Source: Luscinia megarhynchos (lineage: Eukaryota; Chordata; Aves; Passeriformes; Turdidae). Taken from it: a stretch of DNA of 64,000 bases. Within the stretch, counting starts at the first letter, position 1; each line of letters opens with the position of its first letter. Positions 11,748 through 23,500 of this stretch are shown piece after piece. The notes under the pieces were generated by a model. The model worked only from the letters and a program-made list of their open reading frames with translations. It searched no databases and had not been told where the DNA came from. The stretch spans positions 6,184,146 through 6,248,145 of the forward strand of contig JAPFBE010000002.1 of NCBI GenBank assembly GCA_034336665.1, given 5' to 3'. Both the position numbers and the translations under genes were made by a program.

Positions 11748-14485
11748 CTAATGTTCCAGTTGCTGGACATGATGGAGTACATCCCGTGATAAGCCCAGCT
11801 GCTCCACTAGCCAAACAGTCTGCTTTTTAACCCAAGCAAGGGTTGACTTTTCAGGATCTGTGCAGAGGTTTGCCTTGCTGCACTCAGATTGCAAGGAACC
11901 AACCTCACCATTATTCCTACAAATATTTTCACTGGAGCTGCCACAGTCTTCATGTTTTCCATCTTTAACTTCCTCGTACTCTGTCACAGCTGTGTGATTA
12001 AGGTCCATGTCCTGAACTGAGTCTAAAATGTGTCCAAGATGTGACTGCCTCTGTTCTTCAGTAGAATTCAGATTCTTAAGCAGATCATCTTCGTGCTTTC
12101 CAACCACATCAAGAAGATTATTTATCATACTTAAAGCAGAATCATGTCCATTAAAATGACACCAGGATAGCAGAGCACTGAAAAGTGAACAACAACAAAA
12201 GTGATTATATTCATCTATGTAGATCTTCACTTGGTGGAGGTAGATAGCAATGTGACAAGGCATCTATGAATCATAAATAAATTTATGTAAAATTCACATT
12301 TTATGGAAAATTCAGGCAGTAGAACTAAATATTAAGCTTAAATATGTAGCTTCAGACAATTTTGGGAAGAGCAAATGGACGAGATATTTTAGAAATTATA
12401 CTTCTACACCCAGGTAAGCATTCCCTGTTTTCAAGATCTGAAAATTCTCAGATTGCTCACTTTGGACAGTTTTAAAACGTGGGGGGTTTTTGTTTGTTTG
12501 GGGTTTGGGGTTTTTTTTTTGTTTGTTTGTTTGTTTTTTTGGTTGGTTGAGTTGGTTTTTTAATTAAAACAAACAAAAACTTGCATGTGTGTTTCTCTGT
12601 TCCACACCCTCCATGTACACTTGACCTTAAAGAGTTTGTAACCTACTTCAGGGTTCCTTTGAACTGGCCACACATAATCATCAGCTTGGCACCGTGTCTG
12701 TAACCTTGATTAAAGCCTGTTTGGAGTGCAAGTTCTTTCCCGGCCTCAATTCCATCCCTATAGCCTTCCTGTAACAAGAGCAGTAAAACAGATTGTTCAC
12801 AACCTGACAAAGTGGACCTCTGACAAATACATAACAATAATAAAAAGGAAGTTTCAACAAGTATCAAGTATTCACTCTCTTAAGTTACAGCTTCTATATG
12901 TCAACATCCTTCACAGCTACACCCCACTGCCAAACCAAAACATGCTTGTTGCAGTGTATTATGATTTACTGACCTGCAAGATGCAGTTTACTTTTCCCAA
13001 AAGGATCCCCAGAAAGTCAGAAAATAGGGAAACCTCTTTTAGAAAAATCAAAAAAAGAAAGCATGTTTGCGTTTTGTGATTACCAACTCCTTTGTGAGAA
13101 ACGGACTTAGAAATACCTCACAGACTTATTTTTTCTATATAAAAAGATATGCAGGCTGCCAAGGTTCCCCTTTAGCAGACACAGTCTCCTGTCTGTATTC
13201 CATCTATATGGAATCCATTTATTTTCACAAAACTAACTGATGAGCATTGCTCCTTTATTTGCTGGATCTCACTCCATTTAAGATTTATACCAGAAAAAGA
13301 GACAGTGATTGACTGAGTCACATATAAATACACTTAACACTGGAACTACTTTCTTTAAGTACAGCTAACCATTGTAATGCACATTACTTTATATTATAAC
13401 CACGTTACAACATTACAAAGAATAATTTTTAACTTTTCTCACACCAAAATTGCAAGCTGTGAAAGTGAAACTCCTATTTGCTCATGGTGGTCTTGCTAGA
13501 AAAGTAGCCTGGAACACAAAAAATTATTTTGCCCAACATAAAATTCTAACTTCCATAACACTTCATGATTTTGCAGTATCTACTCAAATATGTCAGAGGG
13601 ATTTCTGTAAGAACACTAAACAGTTCCTTAGGAAAACCAGTCTTTTCAGATGAAGGAAACTACACCAGGTCTGCTGCAATACCATTCCTCATCAACTGCC
13701 TACACAACTGTTTCCAACCATGTTCCTCAGCCAAATGCTGCTCAGCTGGGAGCAGATGAGCCCTACTGGCCCCTACTGGCCCCTACTGAATGACAGTATC
13801 TGTTGAACTAATCTGTTTTTGAACTTGTTTTGTTCCCTCCAGAATTGCAGAAGCAAGGGCTGAGGAAAGCAACTTTCATAAAATATACATTTCACTAAGA
13901 AAACAAATCAGCCAAAGACCTACACAGACCACAACGCCTAATTGTGGTTGCACATGGAGTCACACATCTTACAATCTGACTGATGAGTAACTACTCAAAA
14001 CCCCAAACATATCCCATTTCTTTATTAGCACTCTTCAGCTCTGTTGCCCTACATTTACTAGGGCTATACCTGCAAGTACAAAGCAAGCAACTTGCACCAC
14101 AATTCAGGACTGCCTTTCATAAATGCACATGGTTGTGTAGAGGGAGCCAATGTATTCTGGTAAAACAGTACTTTGCTCTGGTGACTGCTAAGAAGTGTTT
14201 ATGCAAATTTCTGCCATATTTTCGTGATATTCAGAAGAAAGTACACCACAATAACTTTCAAGGGGCTACTTTTATTTTTCCCTTTAAATGATTCACATAT
14301 ATATCAAGTTATGTGTTAGTAAATTGAAAATGGCTAAAAGGAATATAAAATAATTTTTATAGAAATACCTTCAATCTTTTTTTCATAGTGCTGTTCCATT
14401 CCTTCTGTAGTAGATACATCTCATCTGCATCTTCATCAAATATATCCTCATTGGATTGGCGGACTGCAACTTGTACCCAGGACAT
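11748..14485 (-). CDS. YAE1: YAE1, Fe-S assembly adaptor, complete, three coding exons
   Basis: YAE1 works with LTO1 as an adaptor that brings ABCE1/Rli1 to the cytosolic iron-sulphur assembly targeting complex. Coding exons on the minus strand are 14485-14369, 12768-12647 and 12177-11748 (TAG at 11750-11748), giving 222 residues against about 226 in human. It starts MSWVQ as in human. An in-frame TAG at 14500-14498 lies 15 bases upstream, which fixes the start. The deca-GX3 motif spans residues 41-77, with Gly at 41, 45, 49, 57, 61, 65, 73 and 77 (positions 53 and 69 are Ala and Met). ALLSWCHFNG follows, then an acidic, Ser/Asn-rich linker. The conserved end is WLVEQLGLSRDVLHHVQQL (human SLVKQLGLSVDVLQHLKQL). 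Exon 2 ends ...CTGAA|GTAGG, and the split codon gives Asn. A splice acceptor at 14507 suggests a non-coding first exon in the CpG island upstream. Confidence 0.95.
12481..12561. repeat. G/T-rich low-complexity tract in YAE1 intron 2
   Basis: The plus strand is made almost only of G and T: GTTTGTTT, GGGGTTTGGGGTTT and GGTTGGTTGAGTTGG runs. It lies in the intron between the second and third coding exons of YAE1, so the YAE1 pre-mRNA would be C/A-rich here. The G-runs are short, so a quadruplex is only a possibility. Confidence 0.7.
13761..13788. repeat. 10-bp minisatellite-like repeat
   Basis: CCCTACTGGC is present in about 2.8 perfect head-to-tail copies in YAE1 intron 1. It is short, with no flanking element. 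Confidence 0.8.
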
Positions 14486-15696
14486 AACAGCAGTGGCCTA
14501 TGTCCCCTGTTTAAAAAGCGTTAAAAAAACCACTGAGAAACTCTCAGAAGTGCTTCTGGTGAAGTGTTAGTTTAGAAGTATTGGCAAAAAACATGAGTTC
14601 CAAAGAGAAGCCAGGTGTGGAGCTGATTATTCAAGCTGTACATGGGAACTCGGTGCTGTGTGCCATTGGGGTGCATCTGTCAAGAAAAGGCAGTCAGATC
14701 ATCATTCATAAAGTAACTTCTGAGATTTACTAGGACAACCTATGAGAGTTCTTTCTCATCTTATGGCACTGACACACATATGGATGCCAACGCAGCATTT
14801 CTGAATACTGCCAGTACAAGGACAGCTGTCAGGAACAACTTTATGCCTTGATTCCAAGAGCAGCTGACAAATAGTCCCCTACAGCCTCCATGTGGTGCCC
14901 TAAGTTATACACACAGGTTGTAGGTATACAGACAATTTTGTATATTTGTATTGCGTACACAATTTACTACACACATGTTAACACCTGCAGAAGTTTAACA
15001 ACTGGAAAGTACTTTCACCTTTGACTTACAGCTTTCTGGTTATGCCAAGTACTTAACTATCTTATAAAACAGAAGCAGTACTTTCTAATTTGAATAAAGA
15101 ATTAGCAAGTTAGCTGCAACGGAAAGGAGAAATTTTCAGACTATTTAACCTTTTCCTATGACCAAAACTTTTGAGAAGCGTCTCAGCTAATTCATTTGCA
15201 CCGCTGTAAATTGTGAGCGCACAGACGCTGTCCCTTGCGGAGACACCGGCGGCTCTCAGAGAACCTGGGGCGCTGGGACACAACCCTGCGGGCTGCGCCG
15301 GGCAGGCGGGACATCCCCCGGCCCCGCAGCCGGCCCGGGCCGCACGCAGCGCCCAGGCCCGGCCGCCATCTCACGGCCGCGCACACGCACAGCTCCCCAG
15401 AAGCGGCCCTTCTCCCCCGGCCGGCCACAGACACTGCCTCGCCTCCCCTCACCTCCCCTCGCCTTTCCGCGCCGCTCGCACAGCCGCTGCCGCCAGCCCG
15501 GCCCCGCACACTGACCCCCCAGTGCAGCCACCGGCACACGCCGCCCTCTCCACGCTGCGCTCGGCCATCCCCACTGAGGGCAAACGCACGCCGCTGCCGG
15601 CGGAAGTGATTGGGCAGCGACAGCCATGTTGGACACGGGCAAGCTCCGCGGAGGCCGCAGGTAAATAAACAGCCGCCATCTTCACCCCCGCCGCTC

Positions 15697-15704
15697 TGAC
15701 GTCA
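15697..15704. promoter_or_regulatory. CRE (CREB/ATF site)
   Basis: Perfect 8-bp palindrome TGACGTCA inside the CpG island. It is the canonical full CRE bound by CREB/ATF factors. It is flanked by two YY1-like CCATCTT sites within 40 bp on either side. Confidence 0.7.
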
Positions 15705-15800
15705 GAGCCCGTCGGGGGCACTGGGGGCGCCATCTTGAGTGAGGGCGCAGCCGCCTCCAGAGGGCGGGGCGGCCGTGGGGACACCGGGGAGGCCATGGGG

Positions 15801-15814
15801 ACACCAGGGGGCGG
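15801..15814 (+). promoter_or_regulatory. CTCF-like motif
   Basis: ACACCAGGGGGCGG matches the CTCF core CCASYAGRKGGC except for the first base. It lies at the right edge of the CpG island, where the gene-poor tract begins. Binding is not shown. Confidence 0.45.
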
Positions 15815-16299
15815 GAGCTGCTGCCGCAGTCGGGGTCTCCTCAGCCCATCGTCGGCTCCCGGTTTCTATGGAGGGCGCGGCTTGTGGCTGCCTCGGCCTC
15901 CCGCAGTGACCTCAGGACAACCCCAGGGTAAACGCGTCCGTCGGGGCACGAAGGTTTTCATCCTCTTTTCAGTCATAAACGGTGGAATTAAAAAAAAAAA
16001 AAAAATCTACCTTGTTGACTTTAGAATCGTCAAGCAGTTTATGTGAAGCATGCCCTTAAGCTTCTCTCTACAAGACCAGGTATTACAATGATACATCCTT
16101 TTTAATACAAAAGGTGCCAGCTGGAGCAGAGTATTTCATTGCTGACTGACTAGAGAAAACAGGAATATCCTGTTTATGTTTGACAGAAATGAAACATCAA
16201 TACAACAATGTTGGTGCATGCTGCATTAGGCTTATGAGCACACGTTTAGAGCTGATTAATCTTCATGGACAAACAATAGATAAAGCTGGAATTCGGGTT

Positions 16300-16600
16300 T
16301 CCAGAGGCTGTGCGCTGCGTGCCCCTGGCTGCCCTGGCAGCTGGAATATCCGAGAGGCAATTCCCCCGGGACCACACTGCCTCGGACGCTGCGGTGCTGT
16401 CCCGTCTCCTGTCCCAGGAGTGCCTGGTGACATTCCTCACAGCAGGGCTTGGGACGCTGCACGGACAGCAGCAGGGCCTGTCTGTGCTCTGCAGCGCCAG
16501 AGATGGACGGGCGTGTGCACGCCCTCTCCCTCCTCCCTTCTGCTCTGCAGACAGCCTGTCTTCCTGCTTCTGGCCCATCTTGGATACTCGCTGGTGATTG
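16300..16600. other. GC-rich patch, unidentified
   Basis: This is a distinct GC-rich block about 400 bases right of the CpG island, separated from it by AT-rich sequence. Several frames stay open for 60-180 codons on both strands, which suggests composition rather than coding. No protein family is recognised. It may be a satellite CpG islet or an old GC-rich insert. Confidence 0.4.
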
Positions 16601-17474
16601 AATGCCAAGGTGTGGGTAGCCAAGTAACCCAGATTTTTCAAGAAATTTGTGTGTCAGGTGTCAAAATGACACTGGTGCCTCTGGATGGCCACAACTGCAG
16701 ACGAGTTCCTCAGCAGTTACTACACGTCAGTGACTGCTGATTTCCTAGTCCACTTCTGTCACCTCCAACTCCCATCTGGCAGATGCTACCTCTGCCATTT
16801 TTTAAAAAAACTGATAACAATACTGACTATAGCCTGCATGCACAAATGCACCGTTACAAAAAACCCTTCTGGCAACAAAACCTTTTAATTGGTCATAAAT
16901 GACACTTAGCAAAAATTCACCAGGTGGAAACAATTCTTCATCTGGCAACAACACGATTAAACTTGGGTTAATTGCTTGCTTATCATCTGCTCTGGCTCCT
17001 CAGCCTCTTGCTCTTCTGGAAAGGATACACAGATCACAATGGCTCAGGGAAGCTGTGCATTTCCCAGATTCACACTATCAGTTTAAATGTCTTAAATTTA
17101 AAAGGTTGATTATCACACACAGATGTTTGAGTCCTTATAATTGTGAGAAAAAATGAAGAAATCTTCTATTTCCAGCCTTTTCTGTTATTAATTGTGGATG
17201 GATAATTAGGTGATTCGTTGTATACATAGGGCAACATTGTTGGGATATGAAGTAGAGTTGCAACTTGAAGACAATTTAATCCAATATTGATGGCCTGGAC
17301 AGGAGTGCTGAGAATGAGGGTGAGGTGAAGTGCCTCGGGGTGTGGATGCTCTCCACACTTATGTATGTTCCAAATGGGCCAGTGTTTGTATATTATTGTG
17401 ACACTCTGTCAGGATAGATACCCGAAGATCAAAACGGGTCCACTGGCTAAAAAACAGTTCTGATATTTTTGCTC

Positions 17475-17504
17475 AATAAAGTTATCTGAAATTGTGAAAA
17501 AAAA
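17475..17504 (+). other. Poly(A)-signal plus A8 tract: possible transcript 3' end or retrocopy end
   Basis: AATAAA (17475-17480) is followed 16 bases later by eight A residues (17497-17504). The upstream 200 bases are not recognised. It could be the end of a divergent transcript from the CpG island, the end of a degraded retrocopy, or chance. Confidence 0.25.
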
Positions 17505-20500
17505 GTAGTTGGCTTGTGTCCCATTGTAAATTTTGCCAGTGCCATATCTTAGTTTAAAACAGGCTAATTTTAGGCTTAGGGTATCTGATATACCAAAGGT
17601 ACTTCTTGAAAATGAACATGCGTATCTCAGTAGTTAATCCCTGTTTTCCTGGTATACTGGGGAGTGCTTCTAGAGGGGTCAGTACACAGTTAGAGCTTAG
17701 TACTACCAAGAGATTTTACAGGAATTCTGTCAGCTTCATCTTAGCAGTAAGGTTTGCCATTAAGCAGTCAGCCACAAGTGATCTCCAAAAGTGAAATATA
17801 TGAGCATAGTGTCATAGGGTGTTACTTTGCACCATTTTTACTGCATGTAATGCTTCGGATAAAGCATTGCTCCTATTCAGATTGTTGTTATACAATTTTG
17901 TTCTCTCAAGCAGAAATGGATGGGAGCATCCAATGGATTTTGTCATAATGCAGACACCTCAAGATTTCAAGCTTTTTTGAAGAGTCATTGATTACCTTGG
18001 CCAGGACTTGGATATGGGCCACTCTGTGGGGCAGGTTCCTTTCATTGTCACTACAGCAATTTCTGTTGCTGTATTCTATTGTCTCTGGCAGAATTGAGTA
18101 AAGCCTTGTGAAAGACCCAGGGCAGAGGACTGTTTATACCATAAATGGTTCTCCAGTCATGCAATGCTTAGGGACTGACAGAGCCATGTTTCATTGACTC
18201 CAACTTTGGGAGTAATATAATCATTTTAAGAAATTACAGCTCTTAAATGGTATTTGAATAAATTTCAACAACATTTAAATAATTTAAACATTTTAAAGTT
18301 TACTTTTCTTCTATAGTAAACAAGACGAAAACATAATGAAAAAGAGCAAGCTATCAAAATGTGAGAAGATGGAAACCATGAATATTTAATTCAGATGGCA
18401 TATGCATTGTCACCAAACATCGCACTGTTTCCAGAGAGCCTTTAACCATAAGCCTCTTCCAAAATGTGTACATATTCTATGGTCATGTCTGTAGTGTTTT
18501 TCAGGTATGTGACTCTACTGCCTGGTCAGATTCTAGGCTGTTTTCCTTGAATATCATGATAATGAGGCATGCCTACAACAACATCAAGAAAGACATACTC
18601 GCATGCAGTCGATATCTCTGTCCTGATCTTGGATCTGTGCCTCCTTTCTTCATGCACGGGGTGGTGGGGTTGTGTACTTCTGGCTGAATTTCAGTAATAA
18701 TACAGTGACCTCCAGCACATAAACACTTTGCTACTACAGAGAAGGAAACAGTGAGCAAACAGGTTAAGTGCAAGGTCATAGGCTTAATGAGGTTTTAAAT
18801 ATTGCAGCTCACAGCATAGGAGACTATAATGCCCCTAAATTGAACAAGAGGGTTAAAAATAAACTTCCAGGGTCGATGATTATTACTAGGGCATGGTAAC
18901 AAACATACACTTCTGTATTTTCATATAATAGCTCTCATACAGGGCATTAGGACAATTTACTAGTGAAGCCCTGTCACCCTCTTCTGAGGAAGCTGACTAA
19001 TACATATGAATTACTTCTCTGCTTTTGTGAAATAACTTCTCTCTTCTTTAATAGCATACAATAATATTGCAACAACAACTCTTTGGGTCAAAAATGTTAC
19101 ATTTAATGTGTGAAGAAAATGGAAGAATATAGAAAAGAATGTATCAAAGGTAAAAGTCTAACATTCACTTCCAAGCACCACAGGAGTCTTAATAGCCCTT
19201 TTGTCATTACTTCTTACACAAGTGTTTTGAAGGGACAGGATACTTCTGCCTCTTCCTTCACCTGTATAACCAAAGGACAGACCTTTGATAGTTACATGTT
19301 ATAACAGGACAGTTTTCTTATTTGCAGAATCATTACCGTTTCACATCCTGGCAAAGAAACCATTCCTGTCTGTTTCATGAACTGCCAGCAGCTGGGCTTA
19401 AACTGAATTGTAGGTGGGAGTGGCTAAGTAAAGGAATATTTTTTCCCTTCTGCTTTCCCCAGGCTTTCTTTGAATGTCCTCAGGGCTTGCAGTCTGGAAA
19501 ACTGTGTTCTGCACTGCTGCATATTAAGCAGAGCAAAAGGTACACTTTAGCACCAAAACAGTTATCTTCTGTCATTTTCCTTAGTTTGCTCCTCAAATAA
19601 GAAAGGTTTGTTGTTCCTAGAAGTAACTCGTATTTTCATTCTGGAGCTTCGATAATGGCTCTAACACTACCAAAATGATAGTGTGGCTGAGATAAAAATG
19701 GGCTGTATACACATCCCAGCTCAAAATTATGTTGACAGAACCGAGAGTAGTGTGGGACTACACTATTATTTTTAGAATATACAACACAGAAGCAAGGAAG
19801 GAGTATTCCTAATTGTCTTCAATCTGTTGACAACTAGCTTTTTGCAGTGTGAAATTCCCCATGAACAGAAAAAGGTTATGTCAATAAGGGCAAGGAAATG
19901 AAATAAGTTCTACATTTTAGTTGTGTAACTGGATTATGTGTCTGCTGAAATTGTAGTATTAGAGATGAATCTCACTGGGTTTGTATCATCAATAAATCAG
20001 GACTCCAAAGCTTTCTGACTCAGATATCCTTAAATAAGATTTTTTTGATGCAGAGCTGCCTTTTTTTTGTTGGTATAATACTTGAAAATAGTATGCAAAT
20101 GTTTACTGTAAATGAAATTGATCCAAGGAGAATGCTTTATTCTGCTTATAGATTTCACCAGTGAATTGCATCTCTATTCAAATTGCAAAGAATTTTTGTC
20201 ACACTTCATTTCTTCCACAGTATAGAAATTCCAGCCTTTTTCTTTTGGCAAAGAGACAAATTGCTCTCTCTGTGTTATCCTTTGTATAGACTCAGGCATA
20301 TGCTGACAAACTGCAGGAATAGCATCTGTACAATGCTGATCCAATTGTCTGAGGTGAATAGAGCTGCTAGAAGTCATATAACTTGTGGAGTGCACTGATT
20401 TTCTTGGCACCTGGAACCTGAAGAAAACAATTGTTTCAGTGGCAGTGCACAGTTTCAGAAAGGTTGAGGTTATGACAAGGGTGGTTAAATGGTGGCTTTT

Positions 20501-23500
20501 AAGTTTCATGTGGATTGTGAACAACTCCAGTACAGCATGTATACCATATCTGCAGCACATAATTGGTTGGCTGGCTGTGCTTGCACAAAAGCTTCTGGGC
20601 AGTTCACATCTCAGCTGAGGAAGAAAGTGAGCTGGCATTGCTGGGCCTCGAGGGATCCCCTTCTACAGGGAGCTACAGCCTCCTGCAGAGCCATTGTCAC
20701 CTGTAAATGGCTACCTAAGGTCCCAGAGGATGACCCTCCTAGCTGAGGAAAAGCAATTGTCCAGGACAGTAAAATGCTGGGCATGGAAAAATGTTTGTGC
20801 CCCTTTTGCCCTTTTTTACCTTAAAACTGCTGACACAGCCAAATGATGTGTTTGGCATTACTGCACCATTCCTGACAGGGCCATTGGCATTGAGACTTTT
20901 CCCTCTCTTAGCTCCTTTTCTTCTCCCATTCTTTGTCCTGTCCTCTTAAGCAATGCTGGAAAAGCAAGTATGCTTATGGCACTGAGTTATGCTCAACTAT
21001 CTGCAGATGATAGCATTCAGATAGAAGCTAATTAGGGATTTATTCTCCTTCCTTCCCTTGGATGGGATTTTATCACTTCCATGTGTTATTTTCTCAGGCC
21101 TGCAAGTACAGGTATGCTCCTCTTTTACACTTATTATTGGTGTCAACGGAAGCTGCTATCTTGAAGAGAAGTGCAGGTGCCATGCAGCTAAATAGACAGG
21201 GACTTTGTCACTTAAACAAGATGACATTTTCCATGGGCATATCTTGAGCATTAGTCACTAATCTGGAAGAGACTGAGCAAGGTTTCTCACAGCTACTCCA
21301 AATCTATTTCACAGAATTTAATTGTAGAAATTTACAAGCAGTTACCTGCCCAAACTTTGCCACAGTATCTTGCTCAGGAACAAAAAAGTGCAGTTAATTT
21401 GATACAATAATCAACTGCCATGTAAACAAGTAACATCAGGAACTTTTTTTTCATTGAATTGTTGTAGTCAGTATCTGTCACCCTGACTTACACTGAGAGG
21501 AACTGTTGAGGCTAGTGAGGTAGTTACTGATTTCTGTGGGTTCTCAGTGTGCAGAATCACAGAGAAGGTGAACTTTCTCGTCAAATCTTCTGCAGTGGAA
21601 GACTTGCTAGCTCATCAAGAATACTGAAGTCTCAGTGCTCGTGTTGCAAGCTTGGGCCCAACTTAAGAGTAAACATAGGATACATTCAAAGCCTGAAGTT
21701 GCCTTTTTTTGCTAATCCAAAAACAGCAATGAATGGCTCAGTGAGGAATGCCATGCAGGTTTGGCTCATATTTTAAATAGCAATAAAGAGCTTCAAAGTT
21801 CTTCAAAGATTAGAAAAATAGTTATGAAGTATACTTGCTTTTTGTGAAGTAAATTAGGTCCCATCTGCAAAACTATGGATTGTATTTTACTACTGACTCA
21901 ATGCATCAGCTGACTAATTGCAACTAAACAATTTTGCAAGTAATGCAGCAATTACAGAAGCAAAACCAGAATGAATTCAGCACCACGTGAAGGCAAGGAA
22001 TCAAATTCCATTGTAACATGTCAGGAACTCCAAGTTACAGGAGATGAAATGTAAGGGAAACTGATTTGAGGCAATTTGTGCTCAGAGATGAAAATAACGC
22101 TCTATAGAAATGGGTTACATAGTTTTATTTCTTCCTCCACCTAGATTCCAGTCATTTCTCTTTCTAACTCCCATACAGACATCAATTTTTCTGAGAAGCT
22201 TTTTTCAGATACATCAACTCAGGTGAAAAATACATCTCAAAATGGGAACTGTGCTATAATTTTAATTACATAGCAGTTGTAAACTGATCACATTGTATAT
22301 TGCAAGGTTTTAAAGTATTACCTGTCTGTGGAATATTAATATCAAGGTCCATTACTGTTATTTGTATACATGGTATAAACTTAAATTAACTGTCAGTTCT
22401 GTTCCCTGGACTCTATAAAAATTTCACAATTAGAGTATTTTTCTGAATAAAGCAACTAATTAGTACTTTTTTTTGGTGTATTATTGAATTCCATTGAGGA
22501 GCACCCTTTATCACAATGTTTGACAAAGTAATTTCCAGTTTATTAAAGAGGTTGTAATTTAGTAATTTGGCCAAGGAAAATCTGCAGGTCCTAGGAGAAT
22601 CATCTTAGTACAGGTGGAATAGTTCCCTTTTTTTTCTGGCAAGAAAGAGTATATAGTGCTGAGAGTTACATTGTCTCCTCATGCAATATTAGCTTCTCAA
22701 GAAGGTTCTCAGAATATATTAAGACATGAAATGATTACCTGAGACCATAAAACCTTGTCTTGTTTGTCATTCCTACTGCCGTATTCCTGTACAATGCTTC
22801 CAGCTTCCTTTCAGAAGCTAAAACAACAGAGACAAAGCTTGCTTCCTGATTGACTGATGAGGTAATGAAAATTATTAGTAGCCCTTACAAACACCATTGA
22901 TTTTTTAAAAAAATCTCAAATATTGACACCTGCTCTTTGTATTTGAAACAAGCATTTGTCTATTTGTTGTGCTAAATGTAGCTATGCATGTACACACTGA
23001 CACTTGAGTATTGTCTGCAGACTCTGAGAAGCTCACGAGTGTATTTCAAATTCACTTCAACAAGGGCACCAGGCAGCGTTATAAGGATTTTGTAAAAATC
23101 CATCCTTTACAATCTTGTAAGTAATCTCTTGGATATCCTACAGGCTTGCCTTCATAAAGCTTTCAACACTGAGTTGAGTGGGCTGCGTGTGTGTGAAGCT
23201 GCCCTGATTGAAATGCCAATATTCTCTCTTTCTCTGGGCTCTGAAATTTACTGTTGCAGTAAAAGAGAAGCATTCCCTTGCATACTAAACTGAAGTGGCT
23301 ATGAAGAACAACTACTGAAACCCCTCATTTATTTCATGGTTTCGGTCTAATTGACATCAGCATTCAATCCTTTCTACTGGCCTATTCATTGTCTCCCTCT
23401 CCTGGAGATTCAGTCTGAATTCAGTGTACAGAAATTCATTACTGAACTGCAGCACCTTCCCTCTCTGAAAGGAAGGGGAAAGAAGAAATCATCTTGTAAT

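Larger units (their letters stand above)
15180..15930. promoter_or_regulatory. CpG island, likely YAE1 promoter, possibly bidirectional
   Basis: A sharp rise to very high GC with dense CpG occurs in otherwise AT-rich DNA. It sits about 0.7 kb upstream of the YAE1 start codon. Sites visible are ETS-type CGGAAGTG (15601-15608), a full palindromic CRE TGACGTCA (15697-15704), YY1-like GCCGCCATCTT (15672-15682) and GCGCCATCTTG (15727-15737), and CTCF-like CACCAGGGGGC (15802-15812). There is no TATA box. A minus-strand donor, GAG|GTGAGG at 15453/15452, could end a non-coding YAE1 first exon. A plus-strand donor, GCAG|GTAAAT at 15660/15661, could serve a divergent transcript. Long open frames here reflect scarcity of stop codons in GC-rich DNA, not genes. 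Confidence 0.8.

Noticed and set aside
15192..16046. Several overlapping open frames of 100-150 codons on both strands in the CpG island
   Set aside because: High GC removes stop codons. The frames overlap on both strands, are Pro/Arg/Ala-rich and match nothing known.
16180..16740. 186-codon plus-strand open frame
   Set aside because: It spans the GC-rich patch, overlaps three other open frames on both strands and shows no domain. It is likely compositional.
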